Part shown: in pieces, positions 54,073-64,000 of the stretch
Position numbering within the stretch: position 1 is the first letter of the stretch
How the letters are laid out: every line of letters starts with the position of its first letter
Assembly (NCBI RefSeq): GCF_902459505.1
Contig: NC_047086.1
Location: 113,449,670-113,513,669, forward strand
DNA: 64,000 bases
Reading direction: 5' to 3'
Origin: Geotrypetes seraphini
Lineage: Eukaryota > Chordata > Amphibia > Gymnophiona > Dermophiidae
The notes under the pieces: generated by a model
Seen by the model: the letters and a program-made list of their open reading frames with translations, nothing else
What the model was told of the DNA's origin: nothing
The model's database searches: none
Position numbers and translations under genes: made by a program

Positions 54073-54701
54073 CCCCCAACTACTTTACCACTGCCAGTGA
54101 AAATGGTGTGTTCTGGTAGCAATTGTGCCGCACTGCACAGCTCTGGAACAGTAGTGGCCTAAGGACCAGATCAGATACTGAAGATACAGAATCAAAAGAT
54201 ACAACTTAGGCAGCAGAATGGGGTGACCTACTGGGGCCAAGACCCTATCAATATTTTGCCCAACACGGCATCAGTAATTAGAGAGTCTTGGGATAGGTCT
54301 GAGGATATGTTTATCTAGTTCCCTATAACATAAAAGGTGTTCTACTGCCCCTCAGGTTTGGATGGTGGGAGTAACCATAGGTGTTTGGGCACCCCCAATA
54401 TTAAGCAAACTCCATTATTCCGATGAGGGAACATTCATTTATGTGGAGTGTAGCACAACAAATCATCGTGAAAATCTAGCTCCTACGGTAGGAACTATCA
54501 GATAAGGTGACTCCAGGTAGAATGTATTGTTTGCCATTAATTCCTCAGACAGCCCTGTTTGACTGACCTTCTAACACCGAGCATTAGGTGTTTAATAAGC
54601 AATGCACTCTGCCGTCTGCTCTTTCTCGCGTCTATCAAAATTCGGCGACGTGCTCAAAATATGACAGTCCTTCCTTCGCTGCTTTGGAAAAAAAAAAAAA
54701 A
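54073..54701. other. No recognisable feature
   Basis: Possibly unique host sequence between the hAT element and the promoter-like region. No frame of interest. Confidence 0.4.
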
Positions 54702-54722
54702 ACCCTAACCCTAACCCAACCC
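54702..54722. repeat. Short telomere-like repeat
   Basis: 'ccctaaccctaaccc' (two and a half CCCTAA units) directly follows a run of 14 A. It is too short to be a telomere remnant with certainty. Confidence 0.45.
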
Positions 54723-55239
54723 CCCTACCCCCCCAAAAAATAGATGTGATGTTCATATTTAAGCAGGGTTTTATGTCATATTCCGTCATGTATGTCCCAA
54801 AATGTCACCTAATGCTGGTCAAATGAATGCTCAGCTTCGGCCACTAATCTAGCTAAGATCATCTGGTTCCAAGTGAAGGGAAGCGGACAGTACGTACATG
54901 TGTTCGTTTCGGCAAAAAGCAATTAATCAATGCTGAATGAGTTCAAACAGAAAAATAATATTGAAAAACAAAACCCCGATTTTGTGGTCATTAAATCTCT
55001 CGGGAAGTCAGTGCCCGTGCCTCCCCCCCCCCCCCCCCCGCAAAGGTGAGGGCTGCTGGAGAGCACACTTTTTTTTTTTTTTTTTTACATCCTTAAAAAA
55101 AGGCAGTCAGCTCAACATTACACCTGAGCGGACAAACCCGGCCGTCGGCCACCTGCAGAAGCACAACCTAGAGGAGAAAAATCTCCAGCGACAAAATCCT
55201 CCTTCATCCTTCCCTTCACCTCATCCCCTCAGCCTGCCT
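54723..55239. other. Upstream flank of the promoter-like block
   Basis: Contains homopolymer runs (C near 55025-55040, T near 55070-55085) and no recognisable gene. The 166-codon plus-strand frame at 54937-55437 runs over these homopolymers and resembles no protein I know. Confidence 0.4.
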
Positions 55240-55720
55240 CCCTTTTCCCGCCCCCAAAACCGGACTCGTCCAGCCCTATACTGTAGTCTCCCCAGCAGGC
55301 AGTCACGAGGCGGGGCCCGGGATCTCCGTTCCAAGAGCGGCATTAGGCGCAACCGCTGTCACTCCGGGCCGGGACCGGCGCTGATTGGCGCGGTGCAGCC
55401 GGAGGGCGGTTCGGGGAGTGCGCGCCTCGCTGTATAGGCTGCTGCAGCAGCTGTCGGTGGAAGGTACGGTTGCAGCTGCTGAGGCTCAGTTGGTGCCGGC
55501 TGGAGAAGAGGTGCAGAGCAGCAGGTAAAACAACCGCCGTTCTGTGGCGTTGCAGGATGGGGTTTTGCGTGCGTAGTGTGTCAGGGCAGGTGCTTGGCAG
55601 TTTGAGCTTGTGCCCCGCCGGCAGTAAGGGCACGGAAGGTAATCTGCGGCAGTATGTGTGTGTCACCAACGTGTGGAGTGACAGGGACAGGACCGGAGGG
55701 GGGGGGGGGGCAGGAGGCTG
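55240..55720 (+). promoter_or_regulatory. CpG-rich host promoter-like region
   Basis: CpG dinucleotides are dense here, unlike almost all other non-repeat sequence in the window. GC boxes ('gaggcggggcccggg' at 55307-55321) and an inverted CCAAT box ('gctgattggcg' at 55380-55390) lie just upstream of a candidate start site near 55420. It is not part of any repeat family I can see. This fits a TATA-less vertebrate gene promoter reading to the right. Confidence 0.65.
55420..55524 (+). other. Candidate non-coding first exon of a host gene
   Basis: After the promoter block, 'ggctgctgcagcagctgtcg' to 'gagcagcag' ends at a good splice donor, CAG|gtaaaa, at 55524/55525. No ATG with a recognisable protein follows in the exon, so it would be 5' UTR. 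The gene cannot be named and its next exon is not seen before 64000. Alternatively, a frame starting at 55558 (MGFCVRSVSG) could be coding, but it matches nothing I know. Confidence 0.45.
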
Positions 55721-55943
55721 CGGAGGCTGCACTGACATACTTTTTCTAGACTCGTGCACAGGACAGGGCTGCTGCATGGATACAGTGCGTTTTGTGATTT
55801 CTTCGTAATGTTTGAAAAGCTGGGGTCTTTAGGATCAGTGATGCGTGAAATACTGTACTTCTTTTCAGATTAGTCTACTCTATACAGTTTCAGCTGGCTA
55901 AAGTAGCTAATGGTTTTGCGGGGGGTTGCTTTGCTCTGGCTAC

Positions 55944-56250
55944 CAGTGGTCTCAAACTCAAATCCTTTACAGGGCCACATTTTGGATTTGGAGGTACTTG
56001 AAGGGCCTCAGAAAACCCCCCAATTAATGTCTTATTAAAGAAATGACAATTTTGCATGAGGTAAAACTCTTTATAGTTTATAAATCTTTCCTTTTGGCTG
56101 TCTTCATAATAATATGGTAATTTATACCTAAAGAGACAAATGATCAAGAAACTTGTATTTTACTTTTGTGATTGATAAACATACCAAGGGCTTCAAAATA
56201 GTACCTGGCGGGCTGCATGTGGCCCCCGGGCCGCAAGTTTGAGACCACTG
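55944..56250. mobile_element. hAT-type MITE
   Basis: The ends 'cagtggtctcaaac' and 'gtttgagaccactg' are perfect inverted copies. Next to them are 'gggccacattttgg' and 'gcatgtggcccccgggccgc', typical subterminal sequence of this family. No clean 8-bp target repeat remains. Confidence 0.8.
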
Positions 56251-56942
56251 CTCTACATTCATCAACACAATTCCATCCTTTTGAGTTGTACTCTGCTAGC
56301 TTAAAGAGAAAGTCTTAAGTTTAACAACTGACATGTTTATCTTGTATGGTGCTGGCTTTACACATGTGTATGAATAAGTTTTATATTTATTTGCAAATGA
56401 ATGTATCTTTTCCTATTGTAAATAACCATTTTCCCGAGTTTCCTAAAAAAATAATTTGATAATATATAACTAGATATATATTATCAAATAAATAAATAAA
56501 TGCATGCATTCAAACATAACTGAATTTCCACAGTCAAAAACATGTTTTTGTTTGTCAGGAGCAGATTTTCTTTTTCATTTACTAGAATAGCAGTGCCACT
56601 GCACTGGTATTTTAATAAGCTTAAACATTTTTAGCTGAAATGGAACACTATACGTCATTGTTAGGTCGAGTCACTGTGTATTAGGGATTATTTTAAAGAC
56701 TCATGGTCTGCATGCAGAGTAAACAGGTACTACTTTGGTCAGGGTACAGGCTAGTATATATTAGTGACTTGTGGATGCTAATGGTAATCTCAGGATTGCC
56801 AGAAATCATTACTTCAAGCTTTTTTTTATTTTTAGCTCAGTAGTTCCTTGCTCTGCTTTGGACTTCCAGCACAATCATATCTGGGTTTTACTGGCACTGC
56901 AAGCAACATTGAGAGCGTTCACAATATCTATTTTTCTCTAAG
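56251..56942. other. No recognisable feature (putative intron)
   Basis: AT-rich sequence without a frame or repeat edge. Confidence 0.4.
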
Positions 56943-57108
56943 GACTCCTTTTATCAAGCCGCGCTAGCGGTTTAACGTGCGTGATAGCGAGTGCTAAACC
57001 GCCAGCTGCGCTAGCCGCTACCGCCTCCTCTTGAGCAGGCGGTAGTTTTTGGCCAGCGCAAAAGTCATGCGTGTTAACCCCGCTAGTGCGGCTTGATAAA
57101 AAGAGCCC
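56943..57108. mobile_element. Foldback MITE
   Basis: The ends 'gactccttttatcaagccgc' and 'gcggcttgataaaaagagcc' are inverted copies. The interior is built of 'gcgctagcgg'-type motifs. 'ctaag' flanks both sides, a possible target repeat. Confidence 0.82.
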
Positions 57109-57254
57109 TAAGTTGTACTATCCAAAACTGTTTCAGACTTGGAGCCTATTTGAACCTCAAGCAGGTTTAAGGATTAATGAACTAAAATAATTCACCACTT
57201 CTAAGGCTTCCCCCCCTCCTTTTTTTTTATCCTTCTCCATCCATTTGTTTAATT

Positions 57255-57451
57255 CAGTGGTTCCCAACCCTGTCCTGGAGGAACACCAGGCCAATTGGGT
57301 TTTCAGGCTAGCCCTAATGAATATGCATGAAGCAAATTTGCATGCCTATCACTTCCTATAGACTGCAAATCTCTCTCATGCATATTCATTAGGGCTAGCC
57401 TGAAAACCCGATTGGCCTGGTGTTCCTCTAGGACAGGGTTGGGAATCACTG
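57255..57451. mobile_element. Palindromic hAT-type MITE
   Basis: 197 bp, ends 'cagtggttcccaaccctgtc' and the inverse 'gacagggttgggaatcactg'. A perfect 8-bp target repeat, gtttaatt, lies at 57247-57254 and 57452-57459. The arms pair over most of the length, so it is young or well preserved. Confidence 0.92.
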
Positions 57452-57459
57452 GTTTAATT

Positions 57460-58346
57460 TATGATGATGATCCTCAGCCTGGCTCTCATAGATTGTGGTT
57501 ACTCTGGAACCTGGTACATGTGCACCATGGAGAGGGCAAGTAGCTGTTACTGTTCTGTGATGGCCGGAATCTCAACTCTGGGGCTGTGAATACCATCTCC
57601 ATGGCAGCCCCAAGCCCTGGCTTGCCCAGTGAATGGAAAATGAGCTCTAGAACTGAACCCAGATCTCCTGTTTAGTAGTGCCCAACACATTTTTGATATT
57701 TTGTGCACTGATATGAAGTATAGCAACTAATTCAGATAAGCACGTCTCAGAACATTTGCGTTTACAAAAATGACAATTTCTTGTTTTGTGCTTGAACTGG
57801 AATTAAAATATTTTTCTCATGGGCGGACCAGCTATATCCTTTTTCTGCACCATAGTTCAGGCATATTCATGCAGCTACTTCCAAGAAAGAGGTAAGGGGG
57901 AAGAAACATTGCTGCTGTTACTACCTAGTTACATATTTAGTAAACTGAAGCACAAAGAGAGTGCTCTAAATGCTATTTTTATATCCTTCTCAGTGAAAAA
58001 AGTCTATTTTGGAAAGGCACTTGAAGGTTGTTTCAGCTTAGGATAGTGATGGAAAAATAAAACCAAACGGGAAGAAATAGTGAGGAGAAAAGCACTGTAG
58101 GTTACTTTATGTTTCAGCACCTTAACTGTTTATTTTATGAAGTAAAAATAGAGAAAAGTTCTCTAACAAATGCACAGTATATATATATGGCATCAGTCTA
58201 TAAAGAGATATACAATATAAATGTGGGACTCAGAATAACCTGGGTCTCAATGTACAGTACTTCAGTTATTAGTTGTGAGAAATTTGGAGAAGTTATTCAA
58301 GTTACCTGTACGTATTGTGAAATTTCTTTGCCAGTAAAGATTTACC
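57460..58346. other. No recognisable feature (putative intron)
   Basis: A 75-codon frame at 57819-58046 has no domain I recognise and no splice or codon evidence. I do not call it a gene. Confidence 0.4.
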
Positions 58347-58517
58347 ATCCTCTTCTATTAACTACGTTAGCAGTTTTTAGTGCGATGAGCCACACTGAAT
58401 GGCCCGTGCTACTCCCGACGCTCATAGAATTTCTATGAGCATTGGGAGAAGTGCGGGCCATTCAACGCGGCTCTCTGCGCTAAAAACTGCTAGCGCAGTT
58501 TAATAGAAGAGGGGGGT
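58347..58517. mobile_element. Foldback MITE
   Basis: The ends 'atcctcttctattaacta' and 'agtttaatagaagagg' are inverted. Inner arms 'gaatggcccgtgctactccc' and their inverse pair around 'atagaatttctat'. Confidence 0.82.
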
Positions 58518-59403
58518 TAGTTTTTAGTTAATTAATCATCATTCCTTATACACACCAAAAGTAACCATAAAAGTTGGACAGCATGAAAACAAGTGAAATG
58601 CCAAACACAAGAATAGGCAGCACCCAGACAGTATAATACAACATAACACAGGAATTGGGACGAAAGATGATACAACCTTAAGGCTAAGAACATGATGGCT
58701 GTATAGGCCCAGATGCCAAATTCACCTATTACCATATGCTGGTGAGAAAAGCCATGTCTTTTGACCCCAAATTTAACCTGGCATAAGAGCTCTTAGAGCT
58801 CAACTCGTGGATCGGATTCCATAGGTGAAGGGGCCAAGTAGAAAAAGGCACCATGTCTTGTAGACAAGGGAATTAGAGAAGTGATTACTCTGGAGGAACT
58901 GAGGGGATAGATACGAGTGTAAATTGTGACTGACTGGATCTGAAAGATGCTGAGGACTGAAAAGCAGAATGTGATGGGTTAGCATAAGAATCTTGAGTTT
59001 AATCCTAGACAGAAAAGGCAGCAAGGGTGATTCCCTTCTTAAGAGGGGCAATGTGGTTGAATTATTTTGCAAAATTGAGAACAGTGGACTAAGTTAAGTG
59101 CTTGCTTATTTGCTTTTAAATTTAAAACATCTTAGTAACCTACATAACAGCATTATGAAGATTGTGCTGAAGTATATTGTGCCATTATAGCATTTTGTAC
59201 AATGTTTCATATTTTTAATGGAGGGTTTTTTTTTTTTGCCTATAAATGATATTGGTCCATACTGATGTTAACAGCTTTAAAGTAGATCAAGCTGCACATG
59301 GTGGATATGTGAGGCTTTTTTTTCATCCATTTGAGTTTGATATATTATTTGAATTTTGAGTGATTTAATATTCCACTGTTCTTGGTTTTGTTCCTTATTA
59401 GAA
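58518..59403. other. Mostly unassigned; possible LINE remnant
   Basis: 58740-59060 contains 'ggcataagagctcttagagc' and 'ttgagtttaatcctagacag', phrases like decayed LINE 3' regions. No frame supports this. Confidence 0.3.
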
Positions 59404-59531
59404 TTGCTGCACGCACTAGACGCTAATGCCAGCACTGAGATGGCGTTAGTTCCAGCCGCATAGCGCGGGTTTAGCGCGTGCTAAAATTCTGCATGCGCTA
59501 AAAACACTATCGCAGCTTAGTAAAAGGAGCC
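59404..59531. mobile_element. Foldback MITE, degenerate
   Basis: The right end 'cagcttagtaaaaggagccc' belongs to the family at 56943 and 59579. The left end is eroded ('attgctgcacgcactagac'). Confidence 0.65.
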
Positions 59532-59578
59532 CTAAGACTGGTGCATTCTCCATAAACTACAGAATTAAGACAAAATTA

Positions 59579-59752
59579 CCCCCCCCCTGCTTTTACAAAA
59601 CCGCGCAACAGGTTATTAGCGCCGGCACACTGAATGCTCTGCCCTTCTCCAACGGTCTTAGAATTCCTATGAGCGTTGGAGCAGCGCAGAGCATTCAGTG
59701 CACTGGCCGGTGCTAAAAACTTCTTGTGCGGTTTTGTAAAAAGAGGTGGGGT
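59579..59752. mobile_element. Foldback MITE
   Basis: The ends 'cctgcttttacaaaaccgcg' and 'gcggttttgtaaaaagagg' are inverted. Inner arms 'cactgaatgctctgc' and 'gcagagcattcagtg' pair. Confidence 0.82.
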
Positions 59753-59769
59753 AAAATACTAAAACTATA

Positions 59770-60194
59770 TTTAATTATCATTAGTATAATACTTTGCAAA
59801 ATAAAACATTTTCATAGCCCAGCGAAAACCCAGATAAGAAGAAATTTGTCTCAGATATAAAGGGAAAGCATTCCAGAGCTTAGTTGCTTGGAATTGGAAA
59901 GATGCACCAAAAATGTGTTTAAATAAAATGAATATGTAAGTAAACAACTTTGCCATGAATTGTTAGATGCAAGTAATGATAAGAATGTGAAAAGTATTAT
60001 GGGCTGAGACCCAGAGCATACTAAAAATTATACAAGCCACTTTAAAGAGTGTTGGAGTACCAGTAATTCTATCATATTACCTCGCTCTGAAAAATCAGTC
60101 TAGTAGCAGTATTTTATGAACTGAAGTCAGTTTATCACCTTTGCAGAGACTCCCAAATACAAATCTTTTTAGTAGTCAATATGAGGTAAGATCA
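59770..60194 (-). mobile_element. L2/Rex-like LINE fragment
   Basis: The minus-strand frame 59771-59956 has 'QATKLWNAFPLYLRQISSYL', the C-terminal 'LWN-LP--LR' motif of many LINE proteins. About 60 codons remain, and the rest is decayed. Confidence 0.55.
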
Positions 60195-60372
60195 GTAATT
60201 GAACTAATAATTTTAAATGATCTAAAAAGAAATCTAATGGAGTGTAAATATCTCAGCTTAAAAAATACTGTGCTGTTTGGTATGGCAATGAGAGCAAAAA
60301 GTCAGATTTCTTCAAATAATGACAAATTATTACTTATAATGACTGGGGTTGCCATTCAACAAATTACATATA

Positions 60373-61106
60373 CAGTGGTACATCGGTTTACGAGTGCACC
60401 GGTTTGCGAGTGTTTTGCAAGACGAGCCAAACATTTGCAAACTTGGTGCCTCGTAAACCGAGCGCGCCTCGATTTGCGAGCGCCCCCCCCTGCTAACCGG
60501 CACCCCCCCCGCCGCGACCTAAGGTCCCCCCAACCCACCCGAAACCTCTTCTTACTTTGATATAGCCTCCGCACCTGCACTAGCATGTCCTGTGCTGTGC
60601 CGGTGCCCAAAAATCTGCCTCCAGTGCTGGGCCTTGAGCATGTGCGCATGCTCAAGGCCTGAGAGTTCACGTCCAACGTGAACTCTCACGTCCAACGTGA
60701 ACTCTCAGGCCTTGAGCATGCGCACATGCTCAAGGCCCAGCACCGGAGTCAAATTTTCGGGCACCGGCACAGCACAGCACAGGATATGCTGGTGCAGGTG
60801 CGGAGGCTACATCAAAGTAAGAAGAGGGTTCGGGTGGGTTGGGGGGACCTCAGGTCGCGGCAGGGGGGGTGCCCGATGGCGGCGGGGGGTGCCGGATCAC
60901 GGGGGGGGGGGCCTTCGGGGGGAGCAATGCCGATTCTCATGGGGGGGGAGCAGCGCTACTGGCCTCGGGGGGGGGGGTGGAGGGTGGGAACCTATCAAAG
61001 CGAGTTTCCATTATTTCCTATGGGGAAACTCGCTTTGATAAACGAGCATTTTGGATTATGAGCATGCTCCTGGAACGGATTATGCTCGTAATCCAAGGTA
61101 CCACTG
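60373..61106. mobile_element. Tigger/mariner-type non-autonomous element with giant palindrome
   Basis: The termini 'cagtggtacatcggtttacg' and 'cgtaatccaaggtaccactg' are inverted copies, and TA flanks both sides. L1 coding sequence resumes after it. The middle (60510-60860) is a long palindrome containing 'gccttgagcatgcgcacatg' and 'gtccaacgtgaactctca' in both orientations. G-rich and C-rich runs lie outside it. There is no coding capacity. Confidence 0.85.
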
Positions 61107-61457
61107 TAATTGGAAAAACTGGAGTAGATTAAATTATAATTTCTGGTGGAATTCCTTATGTCATATTTATAAAATGGAAAGATTTATTGCAATACAACGA
61201 GGATGTTTTAGGAAATTTCAAGATGTGTGGGAGCCATTAACAAAATATTGTACTGATTAGATGACATTTTTTCCCTTAAATTTACAGGTTCAATTATGAG
61301 GGGGAAGGGGGGATAATTTTATTATTACATATTGTACAAGGTATTTGATTATATAATAGGAAAGGGTGGATAGGGTGGGTGGTAAGAGCATATCATTTGT
61401 ACTATTGATGATTATTAAGTGATATATTTATTGTTAATCTGTTTTAACATATTGACA

Positions 61458-62312
61458 CACATTGGGCAGAGAAATGGCAGATGAAGTTTTATATGGAAAA
61501 ATGCAAGGTAATGCATTTGGGCAGAAAGAACAAGGAGCACGAGTATAGAATGTCAGGTGCAACTCTGGGTAAGAGCGAACAAGAAAAGGACCTGGGGGTA
61601 CTGATAGATAAGACCCTGAAACTGTTGGCACAATGTGCGGCAGCGGCAAAGAAAGCAAATAGAATGTTGGGCATGATAAAGAAGGGAATCACTAGTAGAT
61701 CAGAGAGGGTGATAATGCCTATGTATAGAGCAATGGTCAGACCACACTTGGAATACTGTGTCCAACACTGGTCTCTCTACCTAAAGAAGGATATAAAACT
61801 GCTCGAGAGGGTGCAGAGGTGAGCAACGAAGCTAGTTAAAGGTATGAAAAACTTGAACTATAAAGAACGACTTAAAAAAACTGGGACTATTCTCCCTTGA
61901 GAAGAGGAGACTGCGAGGGGATCTGATTGAGACTTTTAAGATAATAAAAGGAATTGACATGATAGAGCAGGATAAAAAGTTATTTACGATGTCAAATGTG
62001 ACCAGGACAAGAGGTCATGGTCTGAAGCTGAAGGGGGACAAGCCCAGGACAAAAGCCAGGAAGTTCTGCTTCATGCAGCGAGTGGTGGACACCTGGAATG
62101 TTCTCCCGGTAGAGGTTGCTGCAGAACCCACAGTTCTTGGTTTTAAGGGCAAGTTAGATGCACATCTCCTCGAAAGATGCATAGAAGGATACGGGTGACC
62201 AACCTTTTTTTTCGCCAGGTTACACCTGGCTGGGCCTCCGCGTGAGCGGATCACCGGGCTTGATGGACCTAAGATCTGATCCGGAGATGGCAGTTCTTAT
62301 GTTCTTATTGTA
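61458..62312 (+). mobile_element. CR1 LINE, 3' third
   Basis: Frame 61481-61822 has 'MHLGRKNKEHEYRMSGATLG', 'EKDLGVLIDKTL' and '[18 protein letters not shown]'; a stop follows at 61820. The 61959-62198 frame continues 'NVTRTRGHGLKLKGDK' and 'FCFMQRVVDTWNVLPVEV'. The tail 'ttcttatgttcttat' ends near 62310. It was inserted in the L1 3' UTR. Confidence 0.9.
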
Positions 62313-62366
62313 AGTTTGAAAATGAATAAAGATTAAAAAAAAAAAAATACTATCCCAAATAATTTT

Positions 62367-62463
62367 GGATCTTTTACTAAGCTGCAGTACAGGTTTCTAC
62401 TGCGGCCCAGGGTGCTAAATGCTCCGATGCTCATAGGAATTCTATGAACGCTGGAGCATTTAG
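62367..62463. mobile_element. Foldback MITE
   Basis: 'ggatcttttactaagctgc' at the left, and arms 'aaatgctccgatgctcatag' with the inverse around 'gaattc'. It is a close relative of 11824-11900. Confidence 0.65.
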
Positions 62464-63840
62464 GCCTAGATTCTGTAAAGGACATCTAACTTTAGGCGTC
62501 CACAATGTGGACATCCATCGACTTAGGCATCCAAATAAAGTGGATAATGAGTCCAATTAATGACTTTAACAAGCATTAATTGGAACTTAGACGTCCAAAT
62601 AGAGGACGCGATTCTACAAATAGACATCCACAATTTCGTGGATGCCCATCAGAAAAAACTGTGTCTAAAAAATAGACGTGGGCGTGGCGTGGGAGTGGCT
62701 TTGATGTGGATGTCCATTTTCAGAATCATATGGTGCTCAGCACCCGAATGCATCTACCTAATGCCTAAAATGTAGGCATTGCAAAACCAGGTCTACTTTT
62801 CAGTGTGAGCTGACTCAAGGGCTTCAAGGTAAAATAACACTATTCGCCGATGACGCCAAACTATGTAATATAGTAAGTGAATGCAGTTTACAGAATTATA
62901 TGGCGCAGGACCTGCTTACATTGGAAAGTTGGTCCTCAACCTGGCAGCTAGGCTTCAATGCTAAGAAATGTAAGGTCATGCACCTCGGAAGCGGAAATCC
63001 ATGCAGGACGTACTTCTTGAACGGAGAAACTTTAACTAGGACTTCAGCAGAATGAGATTTAGGAGTAATCATCAGTGCAGACATGAAAACTGCCAATCAA
63101 GTGGAGAAGGATTCATCTAAGGCAAGGCAGATATTGGGTTGTATCAATAGAAGTTTCGTCAGCCGAAAGCCTGAAGTCATAATGCCGTTGTACAGGGCCA
63201 TGGTGAGACCTCATCTGGAGTACTGTGTGCAATTCTGGAAGCCACATTACAGTAAAGATGTGCACAGAATTGAATCAGTTCAGCGGACGGCCACCAGGAT
63301 GATCTCGGGGCTCAAGGGTCTCTCGTACGAAGAGAGACTGAACAAATTGCAGCTCTACACTCTCGAGGAACGTAGGGAGAGGGGAGATATGATCGAAACA
63401 TTTAAGTACCTCACGAGATGTGTCGAAGTGGAAGATGATATTTTCTTTCTCAAGGGACCCTCGGCCACAAGAGGGCACCCGCTCAAACTCAGGGGCGGAA
63501 AATTTCATGGCGACACCAGAAAATATTTCTTCACAGAGAGAGTGGTTGATCATTGGAACAAGCTTCCAGTGCAGGTGATCGAGGCAGACAGCGTGCCAAC
63601 TTTAAGAATAAATGGGATACCCAGTGGGATCCCTACGAGGGTCAAGATAAGGAAATTGGGTCATTAGGGCATAGACAGGGGGTGGGTAAGCAGAGTGGGC
63701 AGACTTGATGGGCTGTAGCCCTTTTCTGCCGTCATCTTCTATGTTTCTATGTTTCTAGTTAGGTGGGCTAGACTTAGGCAGCAGTTAGGTGTCTGTGTAT
63801 AGGTGAACGGGACTTTTAATTGTGGAGTTTAGAGGACTCC
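62464..63840. mobile_element. MITE-like repeat split by a CR1
   Basis: 62464-62808 repeats 'ttaggcgtccac', 'gacatccatc' and 'agacgtcc' motifs in both orientations. Similar 'ttaggtgggctagacttagg' sequence resumes at 63758-63840 after the CR1. The family is unnamed. I infer one element split by the CR1. Confidence 0.5.
62809..63757 (+). mobile_element. CR1 LINE, young 3' fragment
   Basis: It starts at 'LTQGLQGKITLFADDAKLCN' and continues in one frame, except for one stop near 63053, through '[18 protein letters not shown]' and 'RKYFFTERVVDHWNKLPVQ' to a frame change near 63600. It ends in tandem 'tttctatg' octamers at 63740-63757. It is almost identical to the opposite-strand copy at 37517-39160. 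Confidence 0.92.
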
Positions 63841-64000
63841 AGGTTGATATTAATCTCAAAATATGTTTAATAATGTATCACTTAAAGCACATGAAAAAAA
63901 ATATATTGCATACTTCACCTTCTATTTTTTAGCCTAAAGAGGACTCCTCTACTACTAATAGCAAAATATATTTATTAATGCATTATTGAAGCAAATCATA
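63841..64000. other. No recognisable feature
   Basis: AT-rich end of the window. Confidence 0.4.

Larger units (their letters stand above)
60195..62349 (+). mobile_element. L1-type LINE 3' end hosting two insertions
   Basis: Coding remnants 'MAMRAKSQISSNNDKLLLIM' with 'TGVAIQQIT', then 'NWKNWSRLNYNFWWNSL' and 'VWEPLTKYCTD' (to 61257), are the ORF2 C-terminus. They are split by a Tigger-like element (60373-61106). The 3' UTR follows and is split again by a CR1 (61458-62312). The last 'gtttgaaaatgaataaag' and A-run are at 62315-62349. Confidence 0.85.

Noticed and set aside
54702-54722. Chromosome end (telomere)
   Set aside because: Only two and a half repeat units, with ordinary sequence on both sides.
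54937-55437. 166-codon frame overlapping the promoter-like block
   Set aside because: Runs through poly-C and poly-T stretches, has low-complexity content and no recognisable domain. More likely promoter DNA.
57819-58046. 75-codon frame in the putative intron
   Set aside because: No motif, no conserved context, and no splice signals that I would trust.
1-64000. CRISPR array, bacterial operon or integrated prokaryotic island
   Set aside because: Tandem repeats lack regular short repeat and spacer structure, and all recognised proteins belong to eukaryotic transposable elements.
1-64000. Polinton or other large DNA virus-like element
   Set aside because: No protein-primed polymerase, packaging ATPase or capsid of that kind was seen.

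Overview
The window looks like repeat-rich, non-coding DNA from a vertebrate, most likely an amphibian. The mix of CR1 LINEs, L1-like LINEs, a DIRS element, a Penelope-like element, hAT and pogo/Tigger-type transposons and dense foldback MITEs would suit a caecilian. That assignment is an inference from repeat content, because no host protein could be recognised. There is no bacterial-style gene, operon or CRISPR array.

Region by region. 1-4.1 kb: a GC-rich minisatellite, then a hAT element (1959-3746, 8-bp target duplication) with a CR1 fragment inside it. 4.1-9.4 kb: a very young LTR element on the minus strand. Its LTRs are about 1.1 kb and nearly identical, and its single long reading frame encodes Gag, zinc knuckle, protease, dUTPase and a coiled coil, with no reverse transcriptase or integrase. 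A second reading frame runs from the internal region into the LTR. 9.6-12.5 kb: L1, CR1 and MITE pieces. 12.6-15.1 kb: a Penelope-like element. 16.6-16.8 kb: a hammerhead-ribozyme-like sequence beside a 52-bp inverted repeat. 18.5-23.3 kb: CR1 and L1 pieces and an older relative of the Gag-protease element. 24.2-28.2 kb: a nearly full-length CR1 with the esterase-type ORF1. 29-31 kb: a DIRS end and a hairpin plus GA-rich element. 31.5-39.8 kb: LINEs nested in LINEs, with a solo LTR. 40.2-41.5 kb: a large palindrome plus a pyrimidine-rich minisatellite. 42-47.8 kb: a DIRS element. 47.8-50.5 kb: a pogo/Tigger-like transposon with a CR1 inside. 51.1-54.1 kb: a 3-kb hAT-type element with a perfect 8-bp target duplication.

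The only likely host signal is a CpG-rich promoter-like block at about 55.24-55.72 kb. It has a CCAAT-type box, GC boxes and a candidate non-coding first exon ending in a good splice donor at 55524/55525. If this is real, the rest of the window (55.5-64 kb) is the start of a first intron filled with foldback MITEs, an L1 that hosts two other insertions, and CR1 copies.

The genes do not form a pathway. The organisation is layers of insertion, and target duplications plus interrupted alignments give a partial time order. Best candidates for something new are the polymerase-less dUTPase LTR element with its LTR-spanning frame, the hammerhead ribozyme at 16.64-16.70 kb, and the hairpin plus GA-rich elements that recur in several unrelated places.
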